From DATAOG01 sp963753685 (lineage in GTDB: Bacteria > Pseudomonadota > Alphaproteobacteria > Geminicoccales > Geminicoccaceae): a DNA stretch of 64,000 nucleotides. Below, piece after piece: positions 1-8,270 of the stretch. Where the stretch lies: contig CAVWDE010000027.1 of the NCBI GenBank assembly GCA_963753685.1, positions 124,001-188,000 on the forward strand. Reading direction: 5' to 3'. The position numbers and the translations under genes were made by a program. Position 1 is the stretch's first letter. Every line of letters starts with the position of its first letter. The notes below the pieces were generated by a model that saw only the letters and a list, made by a program, of their open reading frames with translations, was not told the origin of the DNA and ran no database searches.

Positions 1-363
1 GAAGATGTGGGCGAGCGCATCGCAATGGGTCGCGCACTGCGCCGGCATGTGCACCGCATCGTCGGCGTAGCGCAGCCCCGGGACCTCGTCGTGCTTGCCG
101 GCGACCGCGTCGGTGCCGGTCGCGAGCATGGTGTGGATCGGGTTCCAGCGGCCGCCCCAGAGCCCCGCCTGCGGCCCGTTCTGGTCGAGCGGCAGGCCAA
201 GCGGGAACACCTGGCCGCGCCGCACGAGGCGCGCCGCGCCCACGATGTCCTCGGGCGTGACGAAGTTGAGCGCGCCCAGCTCATCGTCCGGCCCCCAGCG
301 GCCCCAGTTCTTCAACCGCTCGGCGGTCTCGAGCACGTCCTGCCGGCTGTACCGCTTCGCCAT
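1..363 (-). CDS. Cyclase family protein (metal-dependent hydrolase, kynurenine formamidase-like), partial
   Basis: The N-terminal 121 residues of a protein that runs off the left edge. The visible end has the cluster MPAQCATHCDALAHIF, matching the His/Asp metal-binding motif (xxTHxDxxxH) of the putative cyclase family PF04199. These enzymes hydrolyse amide or lactone-like bonds. The start ATG at 363 is preceded by GGGGAGG at a good distance. The early tryptophan-rich stretch (NWGRWGPDDELGALN) is typical of the longer proteobacterial members. The substrate cannot be deduced. The gene is read away from the solute-binding proteins to its right. Confidence 0.8.
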   Translation of the reverse strand, partial: MAKRYSRQDVLETAERLKNWGRWGPDDELGALNFVTPEDIVGAARLVRRGQVFPLGLPLDQNGPQAGLWGGRWNPIHTMLATGTDAVAGKHDEVPGLRYADDAVHMPAQCATHCDALAHIF

Positions 364-675
364 CGCGATGCCTCCCCCTGCTGGCCGATTGCGCTCCGGG
401 TCCCGACCCCGGTCTTGGCTGCCTCGTCACCATAGCCCTGAAACCATGGCGCCTCGTCATCGTCGCCTGGACATGGCGGCCTCGCCCCGGTCGCATGAAA
501 ACGATGCGGCGCGGCCAATCATTCGTCAACCATGGGTCCCGGGCTGTGCCTGCGCCGCCCCGGGGTGACGCGCCGACCTTGCCCGTCACCCGCGCCGGCG
601 CAACTGACGCCGCATTGGCGACCGGGTGAGTTCGGCAGTATGATCGGACACTCCGGATTTTCAGGAGGAATGATT
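364..675. other. Intergenic region between divergent genes
   Basis: About 310 bases between the minus-strand cyclase gene and the plus-strand solute-binding protein. It should hold both promoters, but no clear -35/-10 pair, RNA gene or repeat was recognised. Only the Shine-Dalgarno AGGAGG at 663-668 stands out. Confidence 0.5.
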
Positions 676-2016
676 ATGCGCAGCCGAGCCTTCGTCCTGG
701 CCGCAGCGCTGATCCTGGCGTCGCCCGGTGCCCGGGCGGCTGACCTCGTGGTGTGGTGGGAGCAGGGGTTCAATGCCGAGGAGGACGCTGCGGTCCGGGA
801 GGTCATCGCCGCCTTCGAGCAGAAGACCGGCAAGCAGGTCGAGCTCGACCTGCCGTCGCACGATGACATCGAGGCCAGGATCGTCGCCGCGGTTGCGGCC
901 GGACAGCCGCCCGATTTCCTGTTCGGCTTCAGCACGGACTACTACTACGGCCAATGGGCCGACGAGGACCGGCTGATCGACCTCTCGGACGTGATCGGGC
1001 CGTTCGCAAGCCTGTTCGACCCGGACGCGATCCGCTACGCCACGCTGCTCGACAGGGCCACGGGCCGTCGTGCCATCTACGCGCTACCGATCGCGTTCTC
1101 GACCTACAATGTCCACGTCTGGAAGAGCCTGCTCGAGCAGGCCGGGTTCACCCTCGCCGACGTTCCCAAGCAGTGGGAGGCGTTCTGGTCGTTCTGGTGC
1201 GACCGGGTGCAGCCGGCGGTGCGCAAGGCCCGCGGCCGCGACGACATCTACGGCGTTGCCCTGGCCATGTCGACCGCCTCGGGCGACACGGACGGCGGGA
1301 TCCAGCAGTTCAGGGACGCCTACGAGGCCGACTACGTGACCGGCGAGGGCAAGCTCATCATCGACGACCCGGAGGTCAGGCGCAGGCTCATCAGGGCCAT
1401 GGACAGCTATACGGCCATCTACCGCAAGGGCTGCACCCCGCCCGACGCGGTGGGATGGGATGACTTTGGAAACAACCATGCGTTCCTCGCGCAGACCGTC
1501 GTCATGACCGTGAACGGGACGCTCTCGATCCCGAACGCGCTCCGGGCCAAGCGCCCGGAGGACTACTACAAGAACACGGCGACGATCGAGTGGCCGGATG
1601 GCGCCGACGGCCAACCGCTCGCCATCGAGATCGGCTTCTTTTCGGCCGTGACCTTCAAGGCTGGCGGCCATGTTCCTCTGGCCAAGGAGTTCGTCGACTT
1701 TCTGGTGGCCGATGGCTGGCTCGCGCACTATCTCGACTTCTCCGGTGACCGCTACCTGCCGTCGATGCCGAAGCTGCTCGATTCGCCGTTCTGGCTCGAT
1801 CCGAGCGACCCGCACCGCATGGCGGCGGCCATGCAATTCCTGACCCGCCCGCGCGACCCATTTTTAGAGGTCGCGTCGCGTGATTGGCGATACGTACGGG
1901 TGCCGCGCGAGAACGTCTGGGGCAACGCCGTGCACCGCGTCGTCACCGAAGGCATCAGCCCCGAGCGGGCGGTCGACGAGGCGATCGCCCGGATCAAGCA
2001 GCTGCTCGCGGAGTGA
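676..2016 (+). CDS. Extracellular solute-binding protein, family 1 (copy A)
   Basis: A 446-residue periplasmic binding protein of an ABC importer. The start is the ATG at 676, with AGGAGG seven bases upstream; the ATG at 670 is too close to that site. Residues 1-21 form a signal peptide ending ARA, followed by DLVVWWEQGF, the usual first beta strand of sugar-type SBPs. Typical family segments follow (AAFEQKTGKQVEL, PPDFLFGF, KEFVDFLVADGWL). The gene is followed after five bases by a close paralogue of the same length. No permease or ATPase gene is nearby, so the cognate transporter is elsewhere or absent. The ligand is unknown; family 1 proteins mostly bind oligosaccharides or polyols. Confidence 0.9.
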   Translation: MRSRAFVLAAALILASPGARAADLVVWWEQGFNAEEDAAVREVIAAFEQKTGKQVELDLPSHDDIEARIVAAVAAGQPPDFLFGFSTDYYYGQWADEDRLIDLSDVIGPFASLFDPDAIRYATLLDRATGRRAIYALPIAFSTYNVHVWKSLLEQAGFTLADVPKQWEAFWSFWCDRVQPAVRKARGRDDIYGVALAMSTASGDTDGGIQQFRDAYEADYVTGEGKLIIDDPEVRRRLIRAMDSYTAIYRKGCTPPDAVGWDDFGNNHAFLAQTVVMTVNGTLSIPNALRAKRPEDYYKNTATIEWPDGADGQPLAIEIGFFSAVTFKAGGHVPLAKEFVDFLVADGWLAHYLDFSGDRYLPSMPKLLDSPFWLDPSDPHRMAAAMQFLTRPRDPFLEVASRDWRYVRVPRENVWGNAVHRVVTEGISPERAVDEAIARIKQLLAE

Positions 2017-2021
2017 GCGCC

Positions 2022-3362
2022 ATGCAACGGCTCGTGCCGGTTCTGGTCGCGTCGGTATTGCTACTGGCGCCGCCCGCAGCCCGGAGTGCCGATCTCGTGG
2101 TGTGGTGGGAGAAGGGGTTTTATCCGCAAGAGGACGCGGCGGTCCGGGAGATCATCGCTGCCTTCGAGCAGAAGACCGGCAAGCACGTCGAGCTTGTACA
2201 ACCCGCGCAGGATGAGGTGTTCGACAACGCTCAGGCTGCGCTCGATGCCGGCCGGCCGCCCGACTTTCTGTTTGGTTACTACAATACCAGGCTTGCGCGG
2301 TGGGCTTACGAGGACCGGCTGACCGACCTCGACGGCGCCCTCGCCCCGGTCCTCGACCTGTTCGATGCCGACACCATCGAGGTGTCCACCTTGCTCGACG
2401 GCAGGACCGGCCGGCGCGGTCTTTATGCGTTGCCCATGGGCCGGTATTCCATCCACGTCCATGTCTGGAACAGCCTCCTGCAGCGGGCCGGCTTCACGCT
2501 GGCCGACATTCCCAAGGAGTGGGAGGCGTTCTGGTCGTTCTGGTGCGACCAGGTGCAGCCCGCCGTGCGCAAGACGCTGGGCCGCGACGACATCTGGGGC
2601 GTGGGGCTGCCCATGTCCGCGACGGCCGGCGACACTGACGACGACCTCCTGCAGTTCGAGCTAGCTTACGGCACGCCCTGGCTCCGCCGCGACCGCCGGC
2701 CTCAGTTCGACGATCCCGCGGTGCGGGCGGGGATCATCAGAGCGCTTGAGGCCTACACGGCGATCTGGCGCAAGGGCTGCACGCCGCCCAACTCGACCAG
2801 CTGGACCAACATCGACAACAACAAGGCGTTCCTCGCCCAGACCGTCGTGATGACGGTGAACACGACGCTCTCGATCCCGGGCGCCCTGCGCACCGCGCGG
2901 CCCGACGACTACTACAAGAATGCCGCGACCATCGACTGGCCCGACGGCGCCAACGGCCAGCCGCTCGTCATCGACGGTGGAATCTCGCAGGCCGTAATCT
3001 TCAAGGCCGGCAGAAATCCCGCGCTCGCCGGCGACTTCGTGCGCTTCCTCGCCGAGGAGGGCTGGCTCGCCCATTGGCTGGATTTCGCCGGCGACCGCCT
3101 CATGCCGCCGATGCACAAGCTGGTCGAGCAGCCCTTCTGGCTCGACCCGAGCGACCCGCACCGCATGCGCGCAGCGATCCAGATCCTGACCCGGCAACAC
3201 CTGATGAACATCAACGTTCGCGACCACGAGTGGCGCTCGGACCAGATCTGGGACAAGAACGTCTGGGGCAACGCCGTGCACCGCGTCGCGGCCGAGGGCA
3301 TCAGCCCCGAGCAGGCGGTCGACGAGGCGATCGCACAGATCAAGCAGATCCTGAGCGAATAG
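2022..3362 (+). CDS. Extracellular solute-binding protein, family 1 (copy B)
   Basis: A tandem paralogue of the preceding gene, also exactly 446 codons. It has a signal peptide of about 22 residues ending in ARS and then DLVVWWEKGFYPQEDAAVRE, nearly identical to copy A at that point. Long blocks are shared (WEAFWSFWCD, RKGCTPP, FLAQTVVMTVN, ISPEQAVDEAIAQIKQ). The start ATG at 2022 lies just after the stop of copy A, so the two are probably co-transcribed and arose by duplication. Divergence is concentrated in short internal stretches, which could mean a changed ligand. No transporter subunits follow; the next gene is on the other strand. Confidence 0.9.
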   Translation: MQRLVPVLVASVLLLAPPAARSADLVVWWEKGFYPQEDAAVREIIAAFEQKTGKHVELVQPAQDEVFDNAQAALDAGRPPDFLFGYYNTRLARWAYEDRLTDLDGALAPVLDLFDADTIEVSTLLDGRTGRRGLYALPMGRYSIHVHVWNSLLQRAGFTLADIPKEWEAFWSFWCDQVQPAVRKTLGRDDIWGVGLPMSATAGDTDDDLLQFELAYGTPWLRRDRRPQFDDPAVRAGIIRALEAYTAIWRKGCTPPNSTSWTNIDNNKAFLAQTVVMTVNTTLSIPGALRTARPDDYYKNAATIDWPDGANGQPLVIDGGISQAVIFKAGRNPALAGDFVRFLAEEGWLAHWLDFAGDRLMPPMHKLVEQPFWLDPSDPHRMRAAIQILTRQHLMNINVRDHEWRSDQIWDKNVWGNAVHRVAAEGISPEQAVDEAIAQIKQILSE

Positions 3363-3590
3363 CCGCCTGCCTCTGGGGGCCCACGTCGGCAAACACCGAT
3401 CACGCGTGTGGACGCGCCCGGGTCCGGAGCCTGCCCGTGAAGACCGCCGATCTGACCTGGGCCGGCCTGGGGATCGGGATCGAGATTCGGGCCGTCCACT
3501 GATCGTGCATTGCCGTCCCCGCAGGCCGTTATCACGCGCCTCCGCTCAGTGCCCGACCAGCGCCTGGCGGAGGTTCCCACAAGGGCGATC

Positions 3591-4622
3591 TCACCCGACT
3601 TCCGCGCGCACGATCGCGGCACCCCGGGCCAGCGCCTGCAGCTTGCCGAAGGCGGTCGCCCGCGGCAGGTACTTCATGCCGCAGTCGGGCGCCGGGATCA
3701 GCCGCTCGGCCGGCACGTGCGCCAAGCCCGCCCGGATGCGGGCCGCCACCTGCTCCGGGGTCTCGATCGCCGGATCGCCGAGGTCGAGGACGCCGAGGAT
3801 GACGGTCTGACGCGTGATCGCCCGCAGCACGCCGAGGTCGAGCTTCGGCTGCGCCGCCTCGATCGAGATCTGGTCGGCCGTGCTGTCGGCGAGCGGCTCG
3901 AGGAAGGCATAGCGGCCCCGGCTCTTGTCCTTGACCAGCTGGGCGTAGCCGAAGCAGAGATGGACCGCGGTCGGTCCCGGCACGCCTTCGAGCGCGCGCG
4001 CGATCGCCTTCAGCGCATAGCGGGCGGCGACCTCGGGCGCGGTCTCGAGCCAGGGCTCGTCGAGCTGGACCACGTCGGCGCCCGCCTCCTTGACCGCCTT
4101 CGCTTCGGCGTTGACCGCGGCCGCGAAGTCCAGCGCCAGCTCCTCCTCGTCGGCGTAGAACTCGTTCTTCGCCTGCCGCGACAGGGTGAACGGGCCCGGC
4201 AGCGTGATCTTGATCGTCCGCTCCGTGTTGGCCCGCAGGAATTCGACCGCGCGGGTCTCGACCGCGCGCGTCCGGCGGATCCGGCCGGTGATCCGCGGCA
4301 CCTTGACCGGCTGGCCGGCGCGCCCGGTGATGGTCGCCGGGTGCGCGATCTCGATGCCGTCGAGCGCGGTCGCGAAGTGGTTCGAGTAGCTTTCGCGCCG
4401 CATCTCGCCGTCAGTGATGATGTCGATGCCGGCGCGCTCCAGATCGCGGATCGCGAGCAGCGTGGCGTCGTCCTGCGCCTGCTCGAGCCAGGCTGCCGGC
4501 ACGCGCCAGATCTCCGGCACGCGCACCCGCGGCACCATCGTCTCGAGCCGCTCGCGGTCGATCAGCCAGCCCGGCTGCGGATAGCTGCCGACCACCGTCG
4601 TCGGCAGCAGGCGCTCCGCCAT
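3591..4622 (-). CDS. MetE C-terminal-like methyltransferase (cobalamin-independent methionine synthase family)
   Basis: 343 residues resembling only the C-terminal catalytic half of MetE (PF01717), so a stand-alone methionine synthase II-type protein, not full-length MetE of about 750 residues. It begins with TTVVGSYPQPGWL, typical for the group. It keeps the zinc-site regions: VHLCFGY (His and Cys) and a Cys near the end in PAPDCGMKYLP, plus VVQLDEPWLE. Its ATG overlaps the stop of the dioxygenase gene (TGATG at 4620-4624), so translation is coupled. Such short MetE-like proteins often sit in catabolic clusters, where they may move a methyl group between a substrate and a thiol or folate. 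The true acceptor here is not known. Confidence 0.85.
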   Translation of the reverse strand: MAERLLPTTVVGSYPQPGWLIDRERLETMVPRVRVPEIWRVPAAWLEQAQDDATLLAIRDLERAGIDIITDGEMRRESYSNHFATALDGIEIAHPATITGRAGQPVKVPRITGRIRRTRAVETRAVEFLRANTERTIKITLPGPFTLSRQAKNEFYADEEELALDFAAAVNAEAKAVKEAGADVVQLDEPWLETAPEVAARYALKAIARALEGVPGPTAVHLCFGYAQLVKDKSRGRYAFLEPLADSTADQISIEAAQPKLDLGVLRAITRQTVILGVLDLGDPAIETPEQVAARIRAGLAHVPAERLIPAPDCGMKYLPRATAFGKLQALARGAAIVRAEVG

Positions 4623-5515
4623 CAGGCGGCCCGGGCGCCCCTGGCCACCGCGCCGTCGGCGGGCGCCAGGCGAAAGTCGTACTCGGCCGTGTAGAAGGGC
4701 TGGTCCATGACCGCGCCGTCCGGCGCGACGCCTGCCTCGTGGCGCTCGAAGTCGACGATCAGCGACTCCTTGACCGCGAACACCGCGTCCGAATCGAGAT
4801 AGGGCGCGCCCTTGACGAACAAATGCGTCGCGACCGTCTCGTAGCCCTCCGCCGACACGATCATGTGGATGTGCCCCGGGCGGTAGGGATGGCGCCCCAT
4901 CTTGTCCAGCATGCGGCCGACCGGGCCGTCGGTCGGCACCGGGTAAAAGGTCGGCCGGATCGAGCGGAACCAGTAACGCCCCTCAGCATCGGTCCGGAAC
5001 TTGCCGCGGCAGAGCAGCTCGGTCTGGCCCGGGATCTGCATATCGTAGGTGCCCTCGCCGTCGCCCGACCAGACATCCAAAAGGCCGCCCGCGATCGGCG
5101 CGCCGTCCAGCGTCAAGAGGCGCCCGGAATAGAAGGCGGGCTCGCCCGCGACCCCGTTCGCGATGTCGGCGCCGAGCGGCAGTTCCGGCGCGCCCTCCTG
5201 ATAGAACGGCCCGAGCACGGTCGGCTCGACCGCCCCGTTCGGGGTCCGATGGTTGATCGCATCGACCAGGATCGAGACCCCGAGCGTGTCCGAGAGCAGG
5301 ATGAACTCCTGGCGCCGGTCGGTGCACGCCTGCCCGACCTCGGTCAGGAACCGGATCGCGCTCATCCACTCGGCCTCGCTCAGCTCGACCTCGCGCACGA
5401 AGCCGTGCAGATGCCGGACCAGCGAGGTCATGACCCGCTTGAAGCGCGGGTCCTCGCACGTCCCCAGCCGCTCGATCACCGCCTCCGTCAGGGTCGTTTC
5501 GCTGAACTGCCGCAT
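4622..5515 (-). CDS. Intradiol ring-cleavage dioxygenase (hydroxyquinol/catechol 1,2-dioxygenase type)
   Basis: 297 residues. The N-terminal helical dimerisation domain of catechol dioxygenases (about residues 1-100) is followed by the beta-sandwich Fe(III) domain. Ligand regions are visible: Tyr in LGPFYQEGAPELP, Tyr in IRPTFYPVPTDGPVG, and the His pair in RPGHIHMIVSAEG. It opens catechol- or hydroxyquinol-like rings between the hydroxyls to give muconate or maleylacetate-type products. The ATG at 5515 was chosen because the family N-terminus (MRQFSETTLTEAV) begins there; a start nine codons upstream adds only low-complexity sequence. It is first in a two-gene operon with the MetE-like gene and divergent from the flavin monooxygenase pair. 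Confidence 0.9.
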   Translation of the reverse strand: MRQFSETTLTEAVIERLGTCEDPRFKRVMTSLVRHLHGFVREVELSEAEWMSAIRFLTEVGQACTDRRQEFILLSDTLGVSILVDAINHRTPNGAVEPTVLGPFYQEGAPELPLGADIANGVAGEPAFYSGRLLTLDGAPIAGGLLDVWSGDGEGTYDMQIPGQTELLCRGKFRTDAEGRYWFRSIRPTFYPVPTDGPVGRMLDKMGRHPYRPGHIHMIVSAEGYETVATHLFVKGAPYLDSDAVFAVKESLIVDFERHEAGVAPDGAVMDQPFYTAEYDFRLAPADGAVARGARAA

Positions 5516-5795
5516 GCCGCCTCTCCCCGCCGGGACGGCCATCCCCGCCGGCCGCGGGCCGCCATCCCCTGGCTCCGGCCCCGACTATACCCGGCCCCCG
5601 GATCGGAGACCAAACCCTACCTCGCCCCGACCGCCCGCCGACGCCCGCGCGCAGGGCCGCGGTTTCCAGATCCGCAATCCACCCCTATGCTGGCCCGGCC
5701 CGATGGCGCGTCCGCGGACGCCGCGAGCGCCCGGGCACGAAACCGCGGGCCCGCCCGCCTTGCGCAGGAGACTGCATGACCGGAGCCGCCGCAGC

Positions 5796-6350
5796 ATGAG
5801 CGACCTCGCGCCCGCGACCGCCTTCGATGCGCGCGAGCTCCGCCACGCGCTCGGCCGCTTCGCAACCGGCATCACCGTGGTCACGACGCTGACCGCCGAC
5901 CACAAGCGCGAGGGCCTGACCGCGAACTCCTTCGCCGCCCTGTCGCTCGACCCGCCGCTCGTGCTCTGGAGCCTGAACCGCGCCGCCATGTCGCTCGCGA
6001 GCTTCGAGCAATGCCGGCACTTCGCGGTCAACGTGCTCGCCGCCCACCAGCGCCACGTCGCCAACCACTTCGCGCGCCCCGCCCCCGACAAGTTCGCCGG
6101 CATCCCCTGGCAACCCGGCCTCGGCGGCTGCCCGGTCCTCAAGGACTGCCTGGCCCTGTTCGAATGCCGCCTCGAGCGCACCGTCGCAGGCGGCGACCAC
6201 GTCCTCTTCATCGGCCACATCGAACGCTTCCGCTGGCGCGCGGGCGACCCCTTGCTCTTCAGCTGCGGCCGCTACTCGATCGCCGCCCCGCTCCCCGACG
6301 ACCTCCAGGCCGACGGCGCCCCGACCGACTTCTCCGACCTCTGGATCTGA
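5796..6350 (+). CDS. Flavin reductase domain protein (NAD(P)H:FMN reductase of a two-component monooxygenase)
   Basis: 184 residues of the flavin reductase-like family (PF01613). The signature region runs ALGRFATGITVVTTL to LTANSFAALSLDPPLVLWSLN, with FAVNVLAAHQ following and the C-terminal HVLFIGHIERF. These proteins reduce free FMN or FAD with NAD(P)H and pass it to a separate oxygenase. The oxygenase partner is very likely the luciferase-like protein that starts ten bases downstream. The start ATG at 5796 has GGAG ten bases upstream; another ATG at 5776 is out of frame. Confidence 0.92.
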   Translation: MSDLAPATAFDARELRHALGRFATGITVVTTLTADHKREGLTANSFAALSLDPPLVLWSLNRAAMSLASFEQCRHFAVNVLAAHQRHVANHFARPAPDKFAGIPWQPGLGGCPVLKDCLALFECRLERTVAGGDHVLFIGHIERFRWRAGDPLLFSCGRYSIAAPLPDDLQADGAPTDFSDLWI

Positions 6351-6359
6351 GTGGGAAAA

Positions 6360-7463
6360 ATGGACCTCGGCTTCTTCACGATGCCCCTCCACCCGCCCGG
6401 CCGCCCGCTCGGGCAGACGCTGGAGGAGGACCGCCAGCTCGTCCTGCTCGCCGACCAACTCGGCCTCACCGAAGGCTACATCGGCGAGCACATCACGGAC
6501 GCCGCCGAGACCATCACCTCCGCCCTCATCTTCATCGCCTGGCTCCTGCGCGAGACACGCACGATCAAACTCGGCACCGGCACCCTCAACCTCCCGAACC
6601 GCCACCCGGCCACGGTCGCAGCCGAGGTCGCCATGCTCGACCACATGGCCCACGGCCGCTTCATCCTCGGCATCAGCCCGGGCGGCCTCCTCTCGGATGC
6701 CGAAGTCTTCGGCAACCTGGACGCCGACCGCACCGCCATGTTCGTCGAGGCGATCGACCACATCCTGGCGATCTGGTCGACCTCACCCCCCTACGACCTC
6801 GAGGGCCGCTTCTGGACCATCTCGACCGCCCGCACCCTCATTCCCGAACTCGGCCAGGGCACCATCGCCAAGCCCTTCCAAAAACCCCACCCCCCGATCG
6901 TCGTGACCGCGGTCGCCCCCTTCTCCAAAGGCGTGACCGCCGCCGCCGCCCGCGGCTTCGATCCGATCTCCGCCAACTTCCTCCAACCCAAGTGGGTAAA
7001 AACCCACTGGCCGAACTACGCCCTCGGCTGCCACCAGGCCGGCCGCGAGGCCGACCCGAAGAACTGGCGGGTCGCCAAAAGCATCTTCGTCGCCGACGAC
7101 GCCGCGACCGCGCGCCGCTACGCGACCGACCCCGCCGGCCCCTATTTTTTCTACTACCACTCCCTCTTCACCAAACTCGCGCGCAACGGCCGCGCCAACC
7201 TCTTCAAGACCGACCCCGCCCAGCCCGATTCTTCCCTGACGGTGGAAAAAATCGTGGACCAGCTCGTGATCCACGGCACCCCCGACGCGGTCACCGACCA
7301 GATTCTCGCCTTTCGCGACGAAGTGGGAAACTTCGGCACCCTCCTCTACGCCGGCCACGACTGGCAGGACGAAAAGCTCGCCCGCCGTTCCCTGGAGCTG
7401 ATGGCCGAGCAGGTCATGCCCGCAGTCAACAAGGCGATCGCGCCGCGCGAAGCGGTGGCGTGA
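6360..7463 (+). CDS. LLM-class flavin-dependent oxidoreductase (luciferase-like monooxygenase)
   Basis: 367 residues of the bacterial luciferase alpha-chain family (TIM barrel). Typical segments are MDLGFFTMPLHPPGR, EGYIGEHITD, the flavin-contacting LGTGTLNLPNRHPATVAAEVAMLDHMAHGR (here split by eye) and GTPDAVTDQILAFRDEVG near the end. It uses reduced flavin, supplied by the reductase encoded just upstream, to insert oxygen into an organic substrate. With the ring-cleavage dioxygenase across the divergent promoter this suggests an aromatic or heterocyclic degradation cluster. The ATG at 6360 is preferred over the GTG at 6351, because the family N-terminus starts at MDLGFF. Confidence 0.92.
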   Translation: MDLGFFTMPLHPPGRPLGQTLEEDRQLVLLADQLGLTEGYIGEHITDAAETITSALIFIAWLLRETRTIKLGTGTLNLPNRHPATVAAEVAMLDHMAHGRFILGISPGGLLSDAEVFGNLDADRTAMFVEAIDHILAIWSTSPPYDLEGRFWTISTARTLIPELGQGTIAKPFQKPHPPIVVTAVAPFSKGVTAAAARGFDPISANFLQPKWVKTHWPNYALGCHQAGREADPKNWRVAKSIFVADDAATARRYATDPAGPYFFYYHSLFTKLARNGRANLFKTDPAQPDSSLTVEKIVDQLVIHGTPDAVTDQILAFRDEVGNFGTLLYAGHDWQDEKLARRSLELMAEQVMPAVNKAIAPREAVA

Positions 7464-7654
7464 GCCGTGCACCGCCTTCTTGCCTGCCACTTTCGGGGCG
7501 CTTCATCTCGTGTTCCTTCCCCGTTCTCTTTTGCACCCCCAGCTTCGGCTGACGGCCCGGCAATCCTGGCCGCCCTGCGGCAGCCCAACCAGACCTGTCA
7601 ATGCGCTGGCCAAGGGCCCAGACATCTGATATTGAGCGTCTGATGAAGCTTGAC

Positions 7655-7672
7655 TTTTCATCGACATGAAAA
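7655..7672. promoter_or_regulatory. Perfect inverted repeat upstream of a small membrane protein
   Basis: TTTTCAT-CGAC-ATGAAAA is a perfect 7-bp inverted repeat with a 4-base centre, about 40 bases upstream of the ATG at 7714. It could be an operator or a short RNA hairpin. The AT-rich arms stand out against the local GC content. Function inferred from position only. Confidence 0.3.
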
Positions 7673-7713
7673 CGGCGTTGCCTGGCAACACTTGGCATCG
7701 AGGAGAAACGGGC

Positions 7714-7866
7714 ATGGATTTCATCGAGAGGATATTCGGCGTAGCGCCGGACAGTGGCGACGGCTCGCTTGAGGTATTGTGGCTCGGAGGCTTGGCGCTA
7801 ACGGTCTGCGCGATTGCCTTCCGCCGGCGCATCATCGCGTGGATGGCGCGGTGGCGCACGGGATGA
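7714..7866 (+). CDS. Small single-pass membrane protein
   Basis: A 50-residue protein starting MDFIERIFGVAPDSGDGS, then one hydrophobic helix (about residues 20-36, LEVLWLGGLALTVCAIAF), then a strongly basic tail (RRRIIAWMARWRTG), which predicts the C-terminus in the cytoplasm. The ATG at 7714 is preceded by GAGGAGAAACGGGC, a good ribosome-binding site. An in-frame ATG at 7666 has no such site. The first-third pattern (FIERIFG.APD.G.GS.E) recalls short conserved hypothetical proteins of Proteobacteria. No function is known. Confidence 0.6.
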   Translation: MDFIERIFGVAPDSGDGSLEVLWLGGLALTVCAIAFRRRIIAWMARWRTG

Positions 7867-8270
7867 CGGCCCGCCTGCACACGCAAAGCATGCCGCGTCG
7901 GCTGAATTCCGGCTTGCTGATCGGCACCACGACTTCGCTCCCGCGGGTTCTATCAGAGACGGCGCCAGTCTTCGGGGCGTTGAGCACGGGAAGGAAGAGG
8001 TTCCTCGACCCGTGCGGTGGCTGCTAGTGTAGCGATGTGAACACTCGGTTCAGCCACATGGCGATCTGCGCCGCGCAATGCGGTGCTCCGGCCCGAATCG
8101 TCTGTCTGCGCCTGTGCACTAGCGTGCGCTGCGGCATCGGCTCCCGGGGGGCGGTGCCCGAGTCTGGCAGATTACGTCAGGGAGCCGGCGACCGGCGCCG
8201 GGCGGCGTGCTAAGGCGCTTGATCTCCCAGCGCCGTCGGATCGTGCATGTTGAATGGGTAAGGAGGAACG
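7867..8270. other. Intergenic region before the beta-propeller gene
   Basis: About 400 bases with no open frame resembling a known protein on either strand. Base composition is more balanced than in the neighbouring core genes. Only the Shine-Dalgarno AAGGAGGA at 8260-8267 is assignable. Confidence 0.4.
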
